Source: Chlorops oryzae
Taxonomy: Eukaryota > Arthropoda > Insecta > Diptera > Chloropidae
Direction of reading: 5' to 3'
DNA: 64,000 bases
Assembly: GCA_020466095.1 (NCBI GenBank)
Contig: CM035806.1
Coordinates: 164,433,379 to 164,497,378 of the forward strand
Below, in pieces: positions 46,961-58,891 of the stretch (position 1 is its first letter; every line of letters starts with the position of its first letter). A program made the translations under genes and the position numbers. The notes beneath the pieces are model-generated. The model ran no database searches and was not told where the DNA came from. It saw nothing but the letters and a program-made list of their open reading frames with translations.

Positions 46961-48033
46961 AAAAGGTTCAACTGTAAATACAGTCCTCTTTTATTAGACC
47001 GAAATCAATAGAAAGAGAACTGACAGTTAAATCAAAAGCGATTCAATTAGACGCGAGCTTTGGGAAAGCATTATTCAAATATTTTCAAGGATCATTCGTG
47101 CATCACATCAACTTCATTATGTGCCTTGGTTTGTTCGTTCTCATAACTGTGCGCCCGAGGAACGTACGCATTTTAATTTGAAATCGTTTTTATTGAACTC
47201 TGCTGCACTATCGAATGTCCATGGATAAAATGTGTACGTGTCAGTGCGGGTGTGTGTGTGTTTGTGTTTGTGGGTGCGGATGTTTGCGGCTGTGGTTGTG
47301 GTTGTGTGAAAATAGTGCCAAGATAGATATCATATTTTCAAAATATTTGCATTTTATTTATACTCTCGGTGTTTTTGAATGCTTTTGTTATTATTGTTAT
47401 TAAAAAACCTTTTTTCCTATAGGTATTCGCAATCCTTTTAGGTAAAATTCACAGAAAATTTCTCTCCAAACGAAACGAGGAAACTATGTTGCAAGCAAAC
47501 AGAATAATATTTAAATAGCAGCTTTTGTATTTAAATTGATTTAAGCCTTTGAGACTTAAGACGTTATCAATTTCATTGTAGAAAGATAAAGAGAATTCGT
47601 TGGAAATCATTATTAACTAAACTTTCGAGTTGGGTTTTCATTTATTCTTAGCATACGCAAAGGGGCAAATGAAAATGGAAATGCATTGTTCAATCACAAT
47701 TTATTGAATTCGATGCAAAGAGCACAAAAAACAAACAACAAAAAAAAAAGAAAAGAAAAGCAAAGCAGCTTTGTCTTACAAAAATTTTAAGCCATTGAAA
47801 TTGGGTTTTAATTTGGATTTAGTTGATTAAATGAATTTCATAGACAACAACGGCCATTTCATTTGAAATTTTCGTTACAAAATGGAAAGGAACTTAAAGT
47901 AAAATAACAATTCTACAAATTTTAAGACAAATAATGAATGAAATGAATTCTTGGAAAAGGAAAGTGAAAGATATGATATGCAGGTGGATGATAAATTTCT
48001 TTAAATATTGATTTTAAAAATGATCATCCCAGC

Positions 48034-48060
48034 AAACATTTCGAGTCCTCCATGTGTCAT
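48034..48060. repeat. possible CCC-type terminus (CCCAGCAAACATTT)
   Basis: CCCAGCAAACATTT resembles the start of a CCC-type element. No inverted partner was located, so only one end is reported. Confidence 0.25.
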
Positions 48061-48309
48061 TTACGAGTCCTAATGCGAATTGTGAGCCAGAGGTAGTTCT
48101 GGGGCTACAAAGCCAAAAAGTAAGAAGAGCAGAAAGTGAAAAATCAACCCTTTATCGTATATGAACCCAAATATGGTTTCTGAGAAAAAATAATTAACCA
48201 TGGAAAAGATGGTTATTGTGGGCCTATCCCTAACGGATAGACACATACCATCACAGAGTTTTTTGTACATCTTTTTAAGGCAAACAATTTTGTAGTACCT
48301 TTTTATGAT

Positions 48310-48541
48310 CAGGGATTTTGTTGACTTTTATAAAAAGCATACTTTATGGGGCAAAAATTTTTCTTACCAACATTTTGCGAATAATTTAAGCAAAGTTGAA
48401 CTTCAAACCGCTTTTCTAACTTCAAAAAATTCATATTGAAGTAAAAATCGATTTGATTCTTAATTTTATGGGGGTTGAACAAAATTTTTACCCCTTAAAG
48501 TATGCTTTAAATTTATAAAACTCAACAAAATCCGAGCCCTG
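48310..48541. mobile_element. hAT-like MITE with about 60-bp inverted ends
   Basis: The left part CAGGGATTTTGTTGAC and AAAGCATACTTTA are mirrored by TAAAGTATGCTTT and CTCAACAAAATCCGAGCCCTG. The flanks tttatgat and aatacgat agree at five of eight positions. Confidence 0.65.
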
Positions 48542-49989
48542 AATACGATCAATCTCGTTAAGCCAGCGTTTGCAATGTAAGCGCAAAAAATTGAGTTTTT
48601 ATTTATGACTTCGTATAAGAGACCTCAAAGTTATGAGGGTTTTTTCTACTATATGGACCGTTTGCTTTGAAAGTTCTGAGGTAATTTACTGATTGGGCCG
48701 ATATAAGACCCACACATGGACATCTTCTGCACTCATATCTGAAATTATTGATCCACGTAAATTTGTACAAATTTCGGGTCATTTCTAATGCCGTAGTTAC
48801 TTACTAATGTTGCTCAGCCCGACTTCTAACATGATTCGGAAGCATTTTGGACTCGTATATTTGACCCTAAAAATTTCGGTCTTATCCGTGACTTAGGATT
48901 CTGAATACTACGAAAACGTTGACTGGGTTATATGGGAAATATCATTGTATATACGTGTTTATGAAACTATGAATCAGGCATTTTTATTGAAAAAGTTTCT
49001 TTGGAATGCAAATGAAACTAAATACGAATTTTAAGAAAGAAATATTTTCGGTTAAAATCGAATAGTTTTCTTTAATTTTATTTTATTTTGTTATATTTTA
49101 GTTTGTTTCTTTTACTCTATTTTATTTTATTTTTTTTTTTGTTCAGCTCTATTCTAAATGAATATTTTGAAATTGAATGAATTTTTTCACCTAAAAATTT
49201 TTTATCTGCGGAAAAATCCAATATTCTAAGCATTAATAAAGTAAGGAATGTGATGACCTCTCTCCCCTTTTATTCCCTTGCCAGTGTGCTTAGCGAGGCA
49301 GAATATTTTTAAATCTGCGCTAAAAAATTCCACAGGAAAATTTAGAATTTTTATTTTATCTTATTTTATTTTATTTTATTTTATTTGATTTTATTTGATT
49401 TAAAATGTGTGCTTTGTAAAATATGTTCAGCTCGAAAAAACAATGGGAGGACAAATAAAGGTGCTTGTACAGTAGGGTGTCTCATTTTCAAATTTCATAG
49501 TTGCACAACTCATATGTGGAAGCTAAGGGGCTTAAGTATTTCTGAGTTTTTTTTTTTTAAATTTGTCGGAAATGGTTTAGGGTTGCTGATACCGATTTTT
49601 TCCTAAAAGTCAAGTTTATTGGAATTTATTTTGAATGGTTACCGTAAGCTTATCAATAACAAACATTATTGTTTCCGAGTCATTGTTTCGTTAGAAAAAG
49701 TGTGAACTTTACTGAAAACTACATAAAGCATAAACTTAGCCAATAGTTTTGGTCAATTAGGAGTAATGTAAGGAATATTTGTGGAAAAATTTCATAATCC
49801 TCGTAAAAAAGGCTTCATAACTTCTAAAGATTCCATAGAAATGAAACAAAGTAATGATGCAATTTGAAAAATAGTGAAGTTCTTAGTAATTTCAATACCA
49901 CAAATTATGATTGTACACTTGAGTTCCAAAAGCTTTAGCCTGTTACATTCTTTTACACCTTAAGAAAAGAAAACGATGCATAAGTTAAG

Positions 49990-50493
49990 GCTTAAATTTT
50001 GCACATGCAATGTTACGAAAATCACAAAAAATGCTCTAAAATCGGACTTTTCAAGATATTTTGAATAAATTTGATAGTTGAAATGTTCAAAGGCAAGTAA
50101 TTTGATTTCTAAAAAATTTAAGTGGGCGTGGTCGAAGGGCGTTTTTTGAAAATTGTCTCCTACACCCGAATTTCAAATAGGAATTGAACGAAATTTGGCA
50201 CGTATGCTTCCTTTGTAGCCATAAACATCCTCCAAAAAAAATTTCCTTGATCGGTCCATTATTAAGGGTACCTCCAGTACTAGGGTCTGTCACAAAAATC
50301 TCAAAACTGCCCCAAAATCTGACTTTTTCCAAATAATTCAATGAAACTTAGAATTTGCGCGTATATTTAGGCCTCCGATTAGAATTCCAAAAAATTGGAA
50401 AAGTGGGCGTGGCAAAGGTGCAGTTTTCATAAAGAAACTTAACAAAAGTCGGTATATGGGGCCTCCAATGGCCTTAAACACCTCTTGATATTA
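49990..50493 (-). mobile_element. mini-me-type copy, reverse arm of a palindrome
   Basis: Reverse orientation of the family 1 body: GTGGGCGTGG, GTACCTCCAGTACTAGGG and GGTATATGGGGCC. It meets the next copy head to head at about 50494-50499. It shares a conserved open frame (TDPSTGGTLNNGPIK) with the copy at 32541. Confidence 0.82.
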
Positions 50494-52115
50494 AAAATTA
50501 TTTTTAATATCAAGAGGTGTTTAAGGCCATTGGAGGCCCCATATACCGACTTTTGTTAAGTTTCTTTATGAAAACTGCCTCTTTGCCACGCCCACTTTTC
50601 CAATTTTTGTTTAACTATAATATACACTCGAATTATAAGTTTCATTGAAATATTTCGAAAAAGTACGATTTTGAAGCAGTTTTGGGATTTTTGTGACAGA
50701 CCCTCCCAAGCAGCAAAATAGAGCGATTCGACCAGCAGCAAGTCGAATCGACCTATTTTGGTTGAAAATACCCTATTTCTGACCTATTTTCCGGCCTTAA
50801 ATATGACCTAACTTAAAAGTCCGTTTCGAAGGTCCAAATTACCTCTATTCTACCTATTTCATGACTTCAAAGTCGCTTCGACTTCGAAGTCGATTTTTGG
50901 TCGAAAATAGGTAAAAAATTCCCTATTGAGTGACTTAAAATTGACTTAACTTTCAATTCCAAATTAGGTAATTTTTCAAGGCAAACAGACCAATTTTTTG
51001 ACTAAAATTCGACTTTAAAGTCCGTTTGACTTATAGGGCGAAATAGGGTCAAAAGTTGACTTATTTTGTTGCATGCTTCGACTTCAAAGTCGAGCGGGCT
51101 TGATTTTTGGACTTCATAGTCGGTTTGACTTTAAAGTCGAAATAGGTCAAAATAGGTCGAGCTCCGCCATGTTTTTCGAATGGCAAATTGAGAATTATTC
51201 TTCTGCATATGTTTTTTCTTTAAAAAAAACAGTTTTTTTCAAGCAATATTTATTTAATTTCCATCAATGAGAAAGCCCCTTAAAAATGAAGAAGTAGAAG
51301 GAACACTTTCACGAAAAATCTCAGCGGGCATATGTTTTTTGGGACTTATTAAGCGCAAAATAATTTTTAATGAAGTCCATATTTTATTTATTATTTATTT
51401 CTTAAGACACACGAAGAAGAAAATCTCTCGTTCATTTCTGCTTTCGAGTAATACGAATGACTGAGTAAGATATTATGTATTTATATCTTTCTCTGTTACT
51501 CTCTCTCTCACTTTTTTCGTTTCCTTTTACGTTCTCTTTCGTTTTACTCATAAGTCCAATTAGGTCGAAAATTGGTCATTGCGACTTCTTTTCGACTAAT
51601 ATTAGGTAAACGGACTTCTTTTCGCCCTGACTTTGAAGTCGAAATGCCCTATTATGACCTATTATTACCGCCAATCGACTTCCAATCTATTCCCCACTTA
51701 CGTCGACTCGACGTCGAATCGACGTAATTTCGACCTATTTAGGTTAGGTCAAGTAAATATTCTGACCTAATATAGGTAAGAATTTACCAATTTTCGACCT
51801 ATTTTGCTACTTGGGCTAGTACTGGAGGTACCCCTAAAAATGGTCCGATCGGGTCCATTCTCAAACTCGTTTTTACTCATGTCCCCGTGAGCACGCATGC
51901 CAAATTTTGTCGAGATAGCTCAACTCCTTCGATAAGAAAACTGTATACAAACAGACAGACGGACAGACAGACAGACGGACATGGCTAAATCGAATCTCCT
52001 GGTGACGCTGATCATTTCTATATACATTTTGTATGGTCTATCTCGACTGGTTCTGGGTGTTACACACAACCACACAAACGCAATATACCCTCGACACAGA
52101 GTGTGTCGGGTATAA
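50494..52115 (+). mobile_element. mini-me-type copy, forward arm, interrupted
   Basis: It starts at the palindrome centre and runs through GGCCCCATATACCGAC. At CCCT it is interrupted by the element 50705-51815, then resumes at CTAGTACTGGAGGTACCCC. It ends with a GACAGACGG (GTCY) run near 51952-51981, the core CATGGCTAAATCGAATCTCC, and GAGTGTGTCGGGTATAA. Confidence 0.85.
50705..51815. mobile_element. CCC-type TIR element D (1111 bp)
   Basis: The ends CCCAAGCAGCAAAATAG and CTATTTTGCTACTTGGG are inverted. The site in other mini-me copies (ACCCTAGTACTGG) shows that only CT is duplicated. The interior is packed with palindromes of the form CGACTT-AAGTCG (about 50875, 51008, 51079, 51108-51140, 51640) and GTCGAATCGAC-type motifs. 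No coding frame is recognised. Confidence 0.82.
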
Positions 52116-53019
52116 AAATACCTTTTAAAAAATAAATAAAATTAATAAAATTAATAAAACTTTCATCAAGACTTTCTTTGATTTTTTGTGGGTCTATCTC
52201 CGACTCACAACCTCATCTAAGTTATCCCAGTTTTGTTTCAATTTTTACCATATACATCAACCACAGAAAAGCTTTCAATCGGGTGCTTTTCAAAGCTCAG
52301 GCTCTTGAAAGCACGCGCGAAAGCTCATTTCCATATACAAAGCGAAAGCTCTTCCAAGACTGCCACAGTTCAAAATAAAGCGGGCAAATAGTATGGATTC
52401 TATATTCTTTGGTTCGACCAAAAGGCGCTCATATTATTAAGTATATGAGAGCCAAACCATAAAACCTATTATATTACCCATATGGGAACTCTTTAGATTT
52501 TGAAGCTGGTCCAAATACAGGTAGACTTCCAAGCTGTCGAGGTTAAAAGTTAAAAAAAAAAAGCTTTCCTCATGAAGACACACACCACATACTCCATTAA
52601 GCTCAAATAAGGATGCCTGCACTGGATCCTGGCATTGCAGAAACTTTGAGGAAATCGGAAACTGGTTCAAATCGAAGATTAGAGAAAATAAAGCTTCAAA
52701 TCGTTTTAACCCCCACCCCTCACTGTGAGAAAAATGATTTTTTTGTAAGTGTGTTTTACCTAGCCGTTCATGTGGAGGTCAATTTAAGATTTTAATAAGG
52801 AGAAGGGCCGAATGGTTATTACTTATATCATCAACAGGATGGATCGCCTTGACGCGAAGTATAAACAAAAGCTCCAGGAGAAATACAGTAGTTTTATTTG
52901 ATTATTCCTTTGCGCGGGAGAATTGTGATGATGACCTTAAGCAAGGGTATTTCCTTGAAGGAGTTATAAGTTCGAAGGGCGATTTTGAAACGAGAGCTCA
53001 ATGTTAAAAAGAAAAAAAA

Positions 53020-53071
53020 AACAAGTAAGGGTGTTATAGTCAGGCGAACCTGACAATGCAATACCCGACAC
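53020..53071 (+). mobile_element. mini-me-type 5' end, interrupted
   Basis: AACAAGTAAGGGTGTTATAG and the CCTGACAAT hairpin lead to AATACCCGACAC, where a hAT-type element is inserted. It resumes at 53321 (CCCGACACAG) and fades out by about 53370. Confidence 0.78.
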
Positions 53072-53320
53072 CATAGGCGTATCCAGAATCTGAGTCAGGG
53101 AGGGGCAAGATGCAAATACATATTTAGTTTGTTCTATATGTATGGTAACACTTTGGCGTCTGTTCATAGGTGTTGTCACATGTAAGCATAGGTTTCCTTT
53201 TTTCTTATCAAATATTATCTTGCCGGCCTTGTCCCATTTCTTGATACTCCTGAAAAACTCTTTTGCGGTGTATACTGAGCAGAAAATATTTAGAGAGGCC
53301 CTACTGTAAATACGCCCATC
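53072..53320. mobile_element. hAT-type element with perfect CCCGACAC duplication
   Basis: The ends CATAGGCGTATCC and AAATACGCCCATC are diverged inverted repeats. CCCGACAC occurs exactly on both sides, an 8-bp target duplication in the 5' end of a mini-me element. Confidence 0.85.
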
Positions 53321-53727
53321 CCCGACACAGATAAACAGTAATCTATCGAATTTTTAATCGTTAAGTTTTAAGGCCTGTAGAGTGGGTGGTGGAAAAGGGG
53401 GATTTTCCCCCGGGCTTTCTGAAGGGGCCCACAATTGGCAAGGGGACCCAAATTTCTCTCTACGGGCCTAATCGTACGCTAACATGATAATGCCGCTCAA
53501 TGGATTTGCTTTCGGTTTTGTAGGTCAGACGTGTTGACTTCTGTTTCAGGACTTCAATTTCTAAATCGCTTACGTCATGACGTCTAATTATATACAAAAT
53601 ATTTACTAATATATGTATGTACTTACTATTGAAATTAATTAATAATTTGATTATTTCGCGAAGCGCCATCCAAACCGTCGCACTTCAAGTCCAACTTGAA
53701 CCCAACCAAGCAGTCATTTGCAAAGAT

Positions 53728-53767
53728 ACACACACACACACACACGCACGCACACTCACACTCACAC
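53728..53767 (+). repeat. (CA)n microsatellite
   Basis: CA run with CG and CT interruptions. Confidence 0.95.
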
Positions 53768-54392
53768 GAAGGAAACTTACAGAAAGATGCGCAAAATTAT
53801 CAGCAAAATAAATTAGTCTAATTAAATATCGTGAATTGTTAATAGATTTTCAACGGGAAATATCCAAGGCCATAGCTTGTTAATGCCACTCACCCACCCA
53901 ACCACTCAAATCTTCATACTCGAGCATCTCAGAGCAGGCAACTTGTTAGCGTAGTGGGACCGAGTGGGGCGGGAGTGGATTCGAAACAGTTCGGTCGGCC
54001 CTTGAACTGTCATTTTGTCGTTTATCTCATTGAATGCTCCTCAACTTGGCATAAGTTCTCGCCTCAAATAAGTGTTGCAGCTGTTTATAACGAAATTATT
54101 TTAATTAAGTCCTCCAAGGTTGGTTGCATTTGAATGCATTTGAATAATTCAATCATGAAGGCCGCCTTAAACCTGATGTAGGTTATTACAGCTATGCTTC
54201 GCACAATAGCAGCATTGCGAATCAATATAATATAATGAGAGTGAACAAAATCCAAATCCGTTTTGAATTTGCGAGATTTTCGGATAAAAATTTAATACAA
54301 TTTCCCCCGCCCGGAGTCCGCCATTGATATGTTCGAAAAATTCGATTATTCAATTTCGAGGAATTTTTTTCTTTTTTTGTGAAGCTCAGCTT

Positions 54393-55052
54393 TCAATCTT
54401 TCAGGTTTTCATTCTCTTCTTTTTCCAGTTTCAGTTTTTTTTTTTAAGTCTCTTTCAGTCTTTTGGTTTTCCAATCTTTCAATCATCCAGTCGTTTAGCC
54501 TTCCAATCTTCCAGCCGTTCAGTCTTTCAGCCATCCACTCAGCTAGTCTTTTAGCCTTTCAGTCTTTAAGTCATTGCCTTTCAGTCTTTCGGTCTTCCAG
54601 TCTTCCAGTTTTTCAATTTTCCGCTCTCACAGTATATCAGTTTTACTTCTCTCGCTCTTCCAATCTTCCAATCCTCTAGTCTTTTTTTCTTTTAGTCTTC
54701 AAATCGTTCAGTGTTTCGTCTTTAAGATTTCCAATCTTTCAGTCTTTTTGTATTTGATTTTCCCCAATTTCCAATATTCCAGTCTGTTCGTCACTGCCTT
54801 TCGGTCTTTCGTTCTTCCAATCTTCCAGTTTTTCAGTTTTACTTCTCTCACTCCTCCAATCTTCCAATTTCCGTATTTAGATTTAGAGAGATACTGGAAG
54901 AAAAATCATGAGAGTGACAGAGACGAAAGACATTCCATCCCCGTCTTTCTCATGTGTTTCCTTCCAGTGTCTCGCGTTTTGTCTCCCTGTTTAAACGTGG
55001 ACAATCCTCCAGTATGTTCCAGTCTTCCAGTCGTTTAGTCTTTCAGTATTTT
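54393..55052 (+). repeat. (AGTCTTTC)n minisatellite
   Basis: Pyrimidine-rich degenerate units AGTCTTTC, AGTCTTCC and AATCTTCC. It is interrupted by unique sequence at about 54878-55005. The unit resembles that of the array at 46237 and lies on the same strand. Confidence 0.92.
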
Positions 55053-56128
55053 TTTTTTTAATTCAGACAATACTGTCCGTATTTATTAATTAATTTTTTT
55101 TTTTTTTTTTTTTGTAAATCTTTGATGTGCTGAAATGTTGTTTAACCATTGGCAGGAAAAAGAACGTCGACTTCCGTTGGTTTTACATGGTTTTTTTTTA
55201 CGAAGACCAGCGGTTTAGGATAAATGTTACTCTCGCACGGGGACAAGACATGAGAAAATAATTTCAACTTCGCGCCTGGTGTGGTGTGGGGAGGAACAAG
55301 CAAGCTTTCTGCGGGCACAAATTGCATGAAAAACGCGTTACAAACGGTGACTTTATCGCTTTATTGTTTGCATTTCCAAAGTTGAAAGTCTCCAATCTCC
55401 ATGGGGCATTGCCTAGGCATTTCTTTATCTTCATCTTTAATTCCTTTTTTTTTTTTTTTTTTCATGAAGGCCTGCCTTATGATTTTGTATTCACTACGGA
55501 TCACCAAGCATTTTTGCAGTAGATTTCCTAAATTTCATACCGTGGACCACTGGTTTAGAAACGCTGGATGATATTAGCGATTCCTGACGTGTCCGGTGTG
55601 TGTGTGTGTCTTTATGTGCACCTGAAATTCTTCAGGTTTGCTTCCCAACGAAAAAAAATGATGCTTTCGTGCCTTAAACCGCATTCCACAATTGAAGCTA
55701 CACATCAACTTTCGGCTTTATTCGCATATATGCATCTGAAAAGGCCCAGTTGGGTAGAAAAAAAAAAAATAAAAAAACGGAAGAAATTCGTTTTCAATCA
55801 ATGTCCGAATTCCTATCATATTTGAGTCGGAATAATAAAAATTGTTGGTTTAAAAAAAATTTTTTTTTTTTATGATTGCTCCTAGTCAACAAGAAATTTC
55901 CGGAACGCAAAGTCCTTTGGTTGGACATTCGTCTTCAATTGAATTCACGTTTTATTGTAGGCTTTTGCATTTAACATTCGATGTGCTTCCTCACACAGAA
56001 AAATATGACCTCATAAAATCAAAAAGATTTCTTCTTGAGTCATTTTTAGGGCAAGGGGTAAGAAAGGGAATGAAAACGAAGTAATTTTTAAAAAGAAATC
56101 TGTTTAAATTTTATATGAAAATCTTATT

Positions 56129-56420
56129 AAAAATATTTAAAAAGGTTTCTTCTTATTTTCTCATACACTTCATATAAAATACATATAGTTCTAGAGCCTA
56201 CATATTAAATTAAGAAGAAAACTTCTTCATTTCATTAGGTCTCTTGTATCATATCTTTTTAAAAATATTTAAATAGGTTTCTTCTTATTTTCTCATACAC
56301 TTCATATAAAATACATATATTCTAGAGCCTACAAATAAATTGAGAGAATAATACTAAGTTTCATAGGTCCCCTTGTATCAAATGTTCTTAAAAACATTTA
56401 AAAAAAACTCTTCTTAATTT
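56129..56420 (+). repeat. 130-bp tandem repeat
   Basis: The block AAAAATATTTAAA, TTTCTTCTTATTTTCTCATA and CTAGAGCCTACA recurs at about 56129 and 56260, with a third partial unit at about 56390. Similar sequence near 56905-56990 suggests one composite element around modules 7 and 8. Confidence 0.82.
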
Positions 56421-56483
56421 TAGTAGTTTTCTTAAAACTAAAATTAATAAAATTTCTTGTCTAAAAACAACAAAAAAATATTT

Positions 56484-56556
56484 CGATTCGGCAGAATTCA
56501 AACCCGGGCCATTCAGATTGCTAGCCGAGCTCGCTAACCAATATGCCATGTCGAGT
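56484..56556 (-). repeat. tRNA-like module 7
   Basis: The minus strand reads TGGCATATTGGTTAGCGAGC (box A region), then GGCCCGGGTTTGAATTC (box B region). It is flanked by the 130-bp repeats. Confidence 0.5.
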
Positions 56557-56695
56557 TAAACCAGAACTGAAGGAAATATCTCATTTAAGTTCAAACGAAA
56601 ATATGCAAAAATTCTCATTCCTAAAAAACAAAATTTTGTTTGACTTTAATTTTATAAATGAATAAAATCCCTGGCTTTCGGTTCGGCGAACATCA

Positions 56696-56760
56696 TGGTG
56701 TCACGGGTGAGCACATGACTAGAAATCGAGAATTCCCAGGTTCAAATCCCATACAGAACA
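56696..56760 (+). repeat. tRNA-like module 8
   Basis: TGGTGTCACGGGTGAGCAC, GACTAGAAATCGAGAATTC and a perfect box B GGTTCAAATCC. It is closely related to module 6 in intron 8. Confidence 0.55.
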
Positions 56761-57779
56761 GTTCAAAATAGAATAAATATGATATCATATTAAATGAAAA
56801 TAAATATATAAACAAGAAATATATAAAACAAGCAAAAGTAAGAGAAGGGGGAACGAAGGAGGGAGGGACCCCCAATAAATGTAAAAGATTTTTTAATTAA
56901 ATAAAAATATTTAAGAAGAAATCTTTTTAAAACTATTGGGAAATCTTATTAAATATATTTAAAAAGAAAATCTTCTTATTTTTAAGAAGATATCTCCTTG
57001 GCTAAAAACCATAGAGAAATCTTTTTAACTTTGTTATAGTTTAGTCGGATTTTATGTGCCTTTTTGGCTGTGTGCTGCCATTCGGCTTTTAAACTGATTG
57101 TTATGGATGGAAGACAGAGGCTGTGACTTAAAAAAAAAAAACGCAAAAAAAAGGGCATTTTAGTTGAGCCAGCCAGCCAGCCTAACAATCCGATTCCGAA
57201 TACAAAAATAGATGCAATCTTTGATGTTTTCATTCCCTTATTTTTTTTCCGATATTTTCTTCTTTTCAAAGTTCAAGTTCTTTTAGCTTGAAGTCAGATA
57301 TGTATTTATATTATTCCGTTTATTTCACGCAGGTATCAAGCCCAATTTCATATAAACGTTCTCGGGATTTTTCCTCTAGAAATTTTTCCAAGCCAAAAAT
57401 GAAAGTGATCTAAGCGTCAATAAAAACGAGAAAATTTTCGAAATCCTTTTTTTTTTTTTCAATTTTTTTCTTTTTCAGATCTGCTGGTTTAAAAAAAAAA
57501 AATCCCGGGAATTTTTAGAATCGGGCTGATCCTCAGGGCTTATACTAGAAAAATATTGAATTTTTGATTTTACTGTAGGAGTTTTGTTGATTCTTGGATA
57601 GGTAATCCTATTTAAAACACTGTGAAAACTGATCTTTAGGTTCCTACTGTATACAGTTCTTGAAACATCCTTGAAAAATCCTTTTCAACAAGCCATTTTT
57701 TAAAATTTTCTAATATCTCCAAAACTAATTAAGATAGAAAGATAAAAACAAATGGCGTGTGATAGTTAATAAAGCAAGA

Positions 57780-57956
57780 AATAACAAAAAAAAATTTTTT
57801 TTCAATTTTACACTGAGAAAAATTTTTACACAAAAAATGAAATAAAAATTAAATGCTTTCTTCAGTGTATTTCCGTTCTTGCGCCACTTTCTGGCTATAT
57901 TTTTAGAATACCTCAAAGTATTAACTTTCGCTAAAAGCACAATTTTATCAAAATTA
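57780..57956 (+). repeat. direct repeat flanking the mini-me palindrome, left
   Basis: TTTTACACTGAG, GTGTATTTCCGTTCTTGCGC and CACTTTCTGGC recur at 59430-59610 in the same orientation, on the other side of the paired elements. Confidence 0.8.
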
Positions 57957-58889
57957 AAACAAGTAAGAAAGCTAAAGTCGGTCAAGCCCGACTTTGAAAT
58001 ACCCAGCGTCCCGACGTTATGAGCGCACTATGTTTTGCTTCTCTATTTATGGGCGTGGCAGTGGGAGGGCCACAAAAATTATTTCCCTACACCTTTCATT
58101 CGCCTTGGTGAACCTATGTGGCGAATTTGAAGCATCTACGCCTTTTACCTCGGAAGTTACGAAAAATCTTCATTTGTGGGCGTGGCAGTGGGCGAACCAC
58201 ATAAAATTTTTTCCTACACCTTTCATTCGCCTTGTTCAATCTATGTTGCGAATTTGAAGCTTCTACGCTTTTTACTTCGGAAGTTACGAAAAATCTCCAT
58301 TTGTGGGCGTGGCAGTGGGCGGGCCTCATAAAATGTTTTCCTACACCTTTCATTCGTCTTGGTCAACCTATGTTGCGAATTCAAAGCTTCTACGCCTTTT
58401 ACTTCACAAGTTACGATAAGCCCTTATTTGTGGGCTTATTTGTGGGCGTGGCTCACGGAGGGCGGCGTCCATTTTTTTCCAGGATATGTCCCTTTTTGTA
58501 GTTTACCAGTACACCAAATATCAATGGAATGTGTTGAGTGGTTCGCAAGTTACAAGCAATTTACTGAAAACACATTATATTCATTTGTGGGCGTGGCAGT
58601 GGGCGGATGTCTCCCATTTTTACTTAGGATCATACTCGGATCCCGATATACCAAATGTGCCAAATTTCGACTTGATTAGTCGAGCCGTTTCGGAGGAGAT
58701 CCGACCACGGACGGACGGACAGACGGACGGACGGACAGACGGACAGACGGACAGACGGACATGTCTAAATCGATTCAGTTTTTGATCCTGATCATTTTTA
58801 TATATATATGTCTATATCTCCGGAGCTTAGTTCTCCCTGTTACAAGATTCGCACAAAACTAATATACCCCGCTTACGCTGGGTATAATG
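57957..58889 (+). mobile_element. mini-me-type element, family 2, forward
   Basis: It starts AAACAAGTAAGAAAGC and ends ATACCCCGCTTACGCTGGGT. The body holds three copies of a 127-bp unit (CCTACACCTTTCATTCG at 58086, 58213 and 58340) with the phrase GTGGGCGTGGCAGTGGGCG. The 3' part has a long GGAC/AGAC (GTCY) array at 58708-58760, the core ATGTCTAAATCGATTCAG, and a short TA run. That is the defining mini-me order. Confidence 0.88.
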
Positions 58890-58891
58890 AA

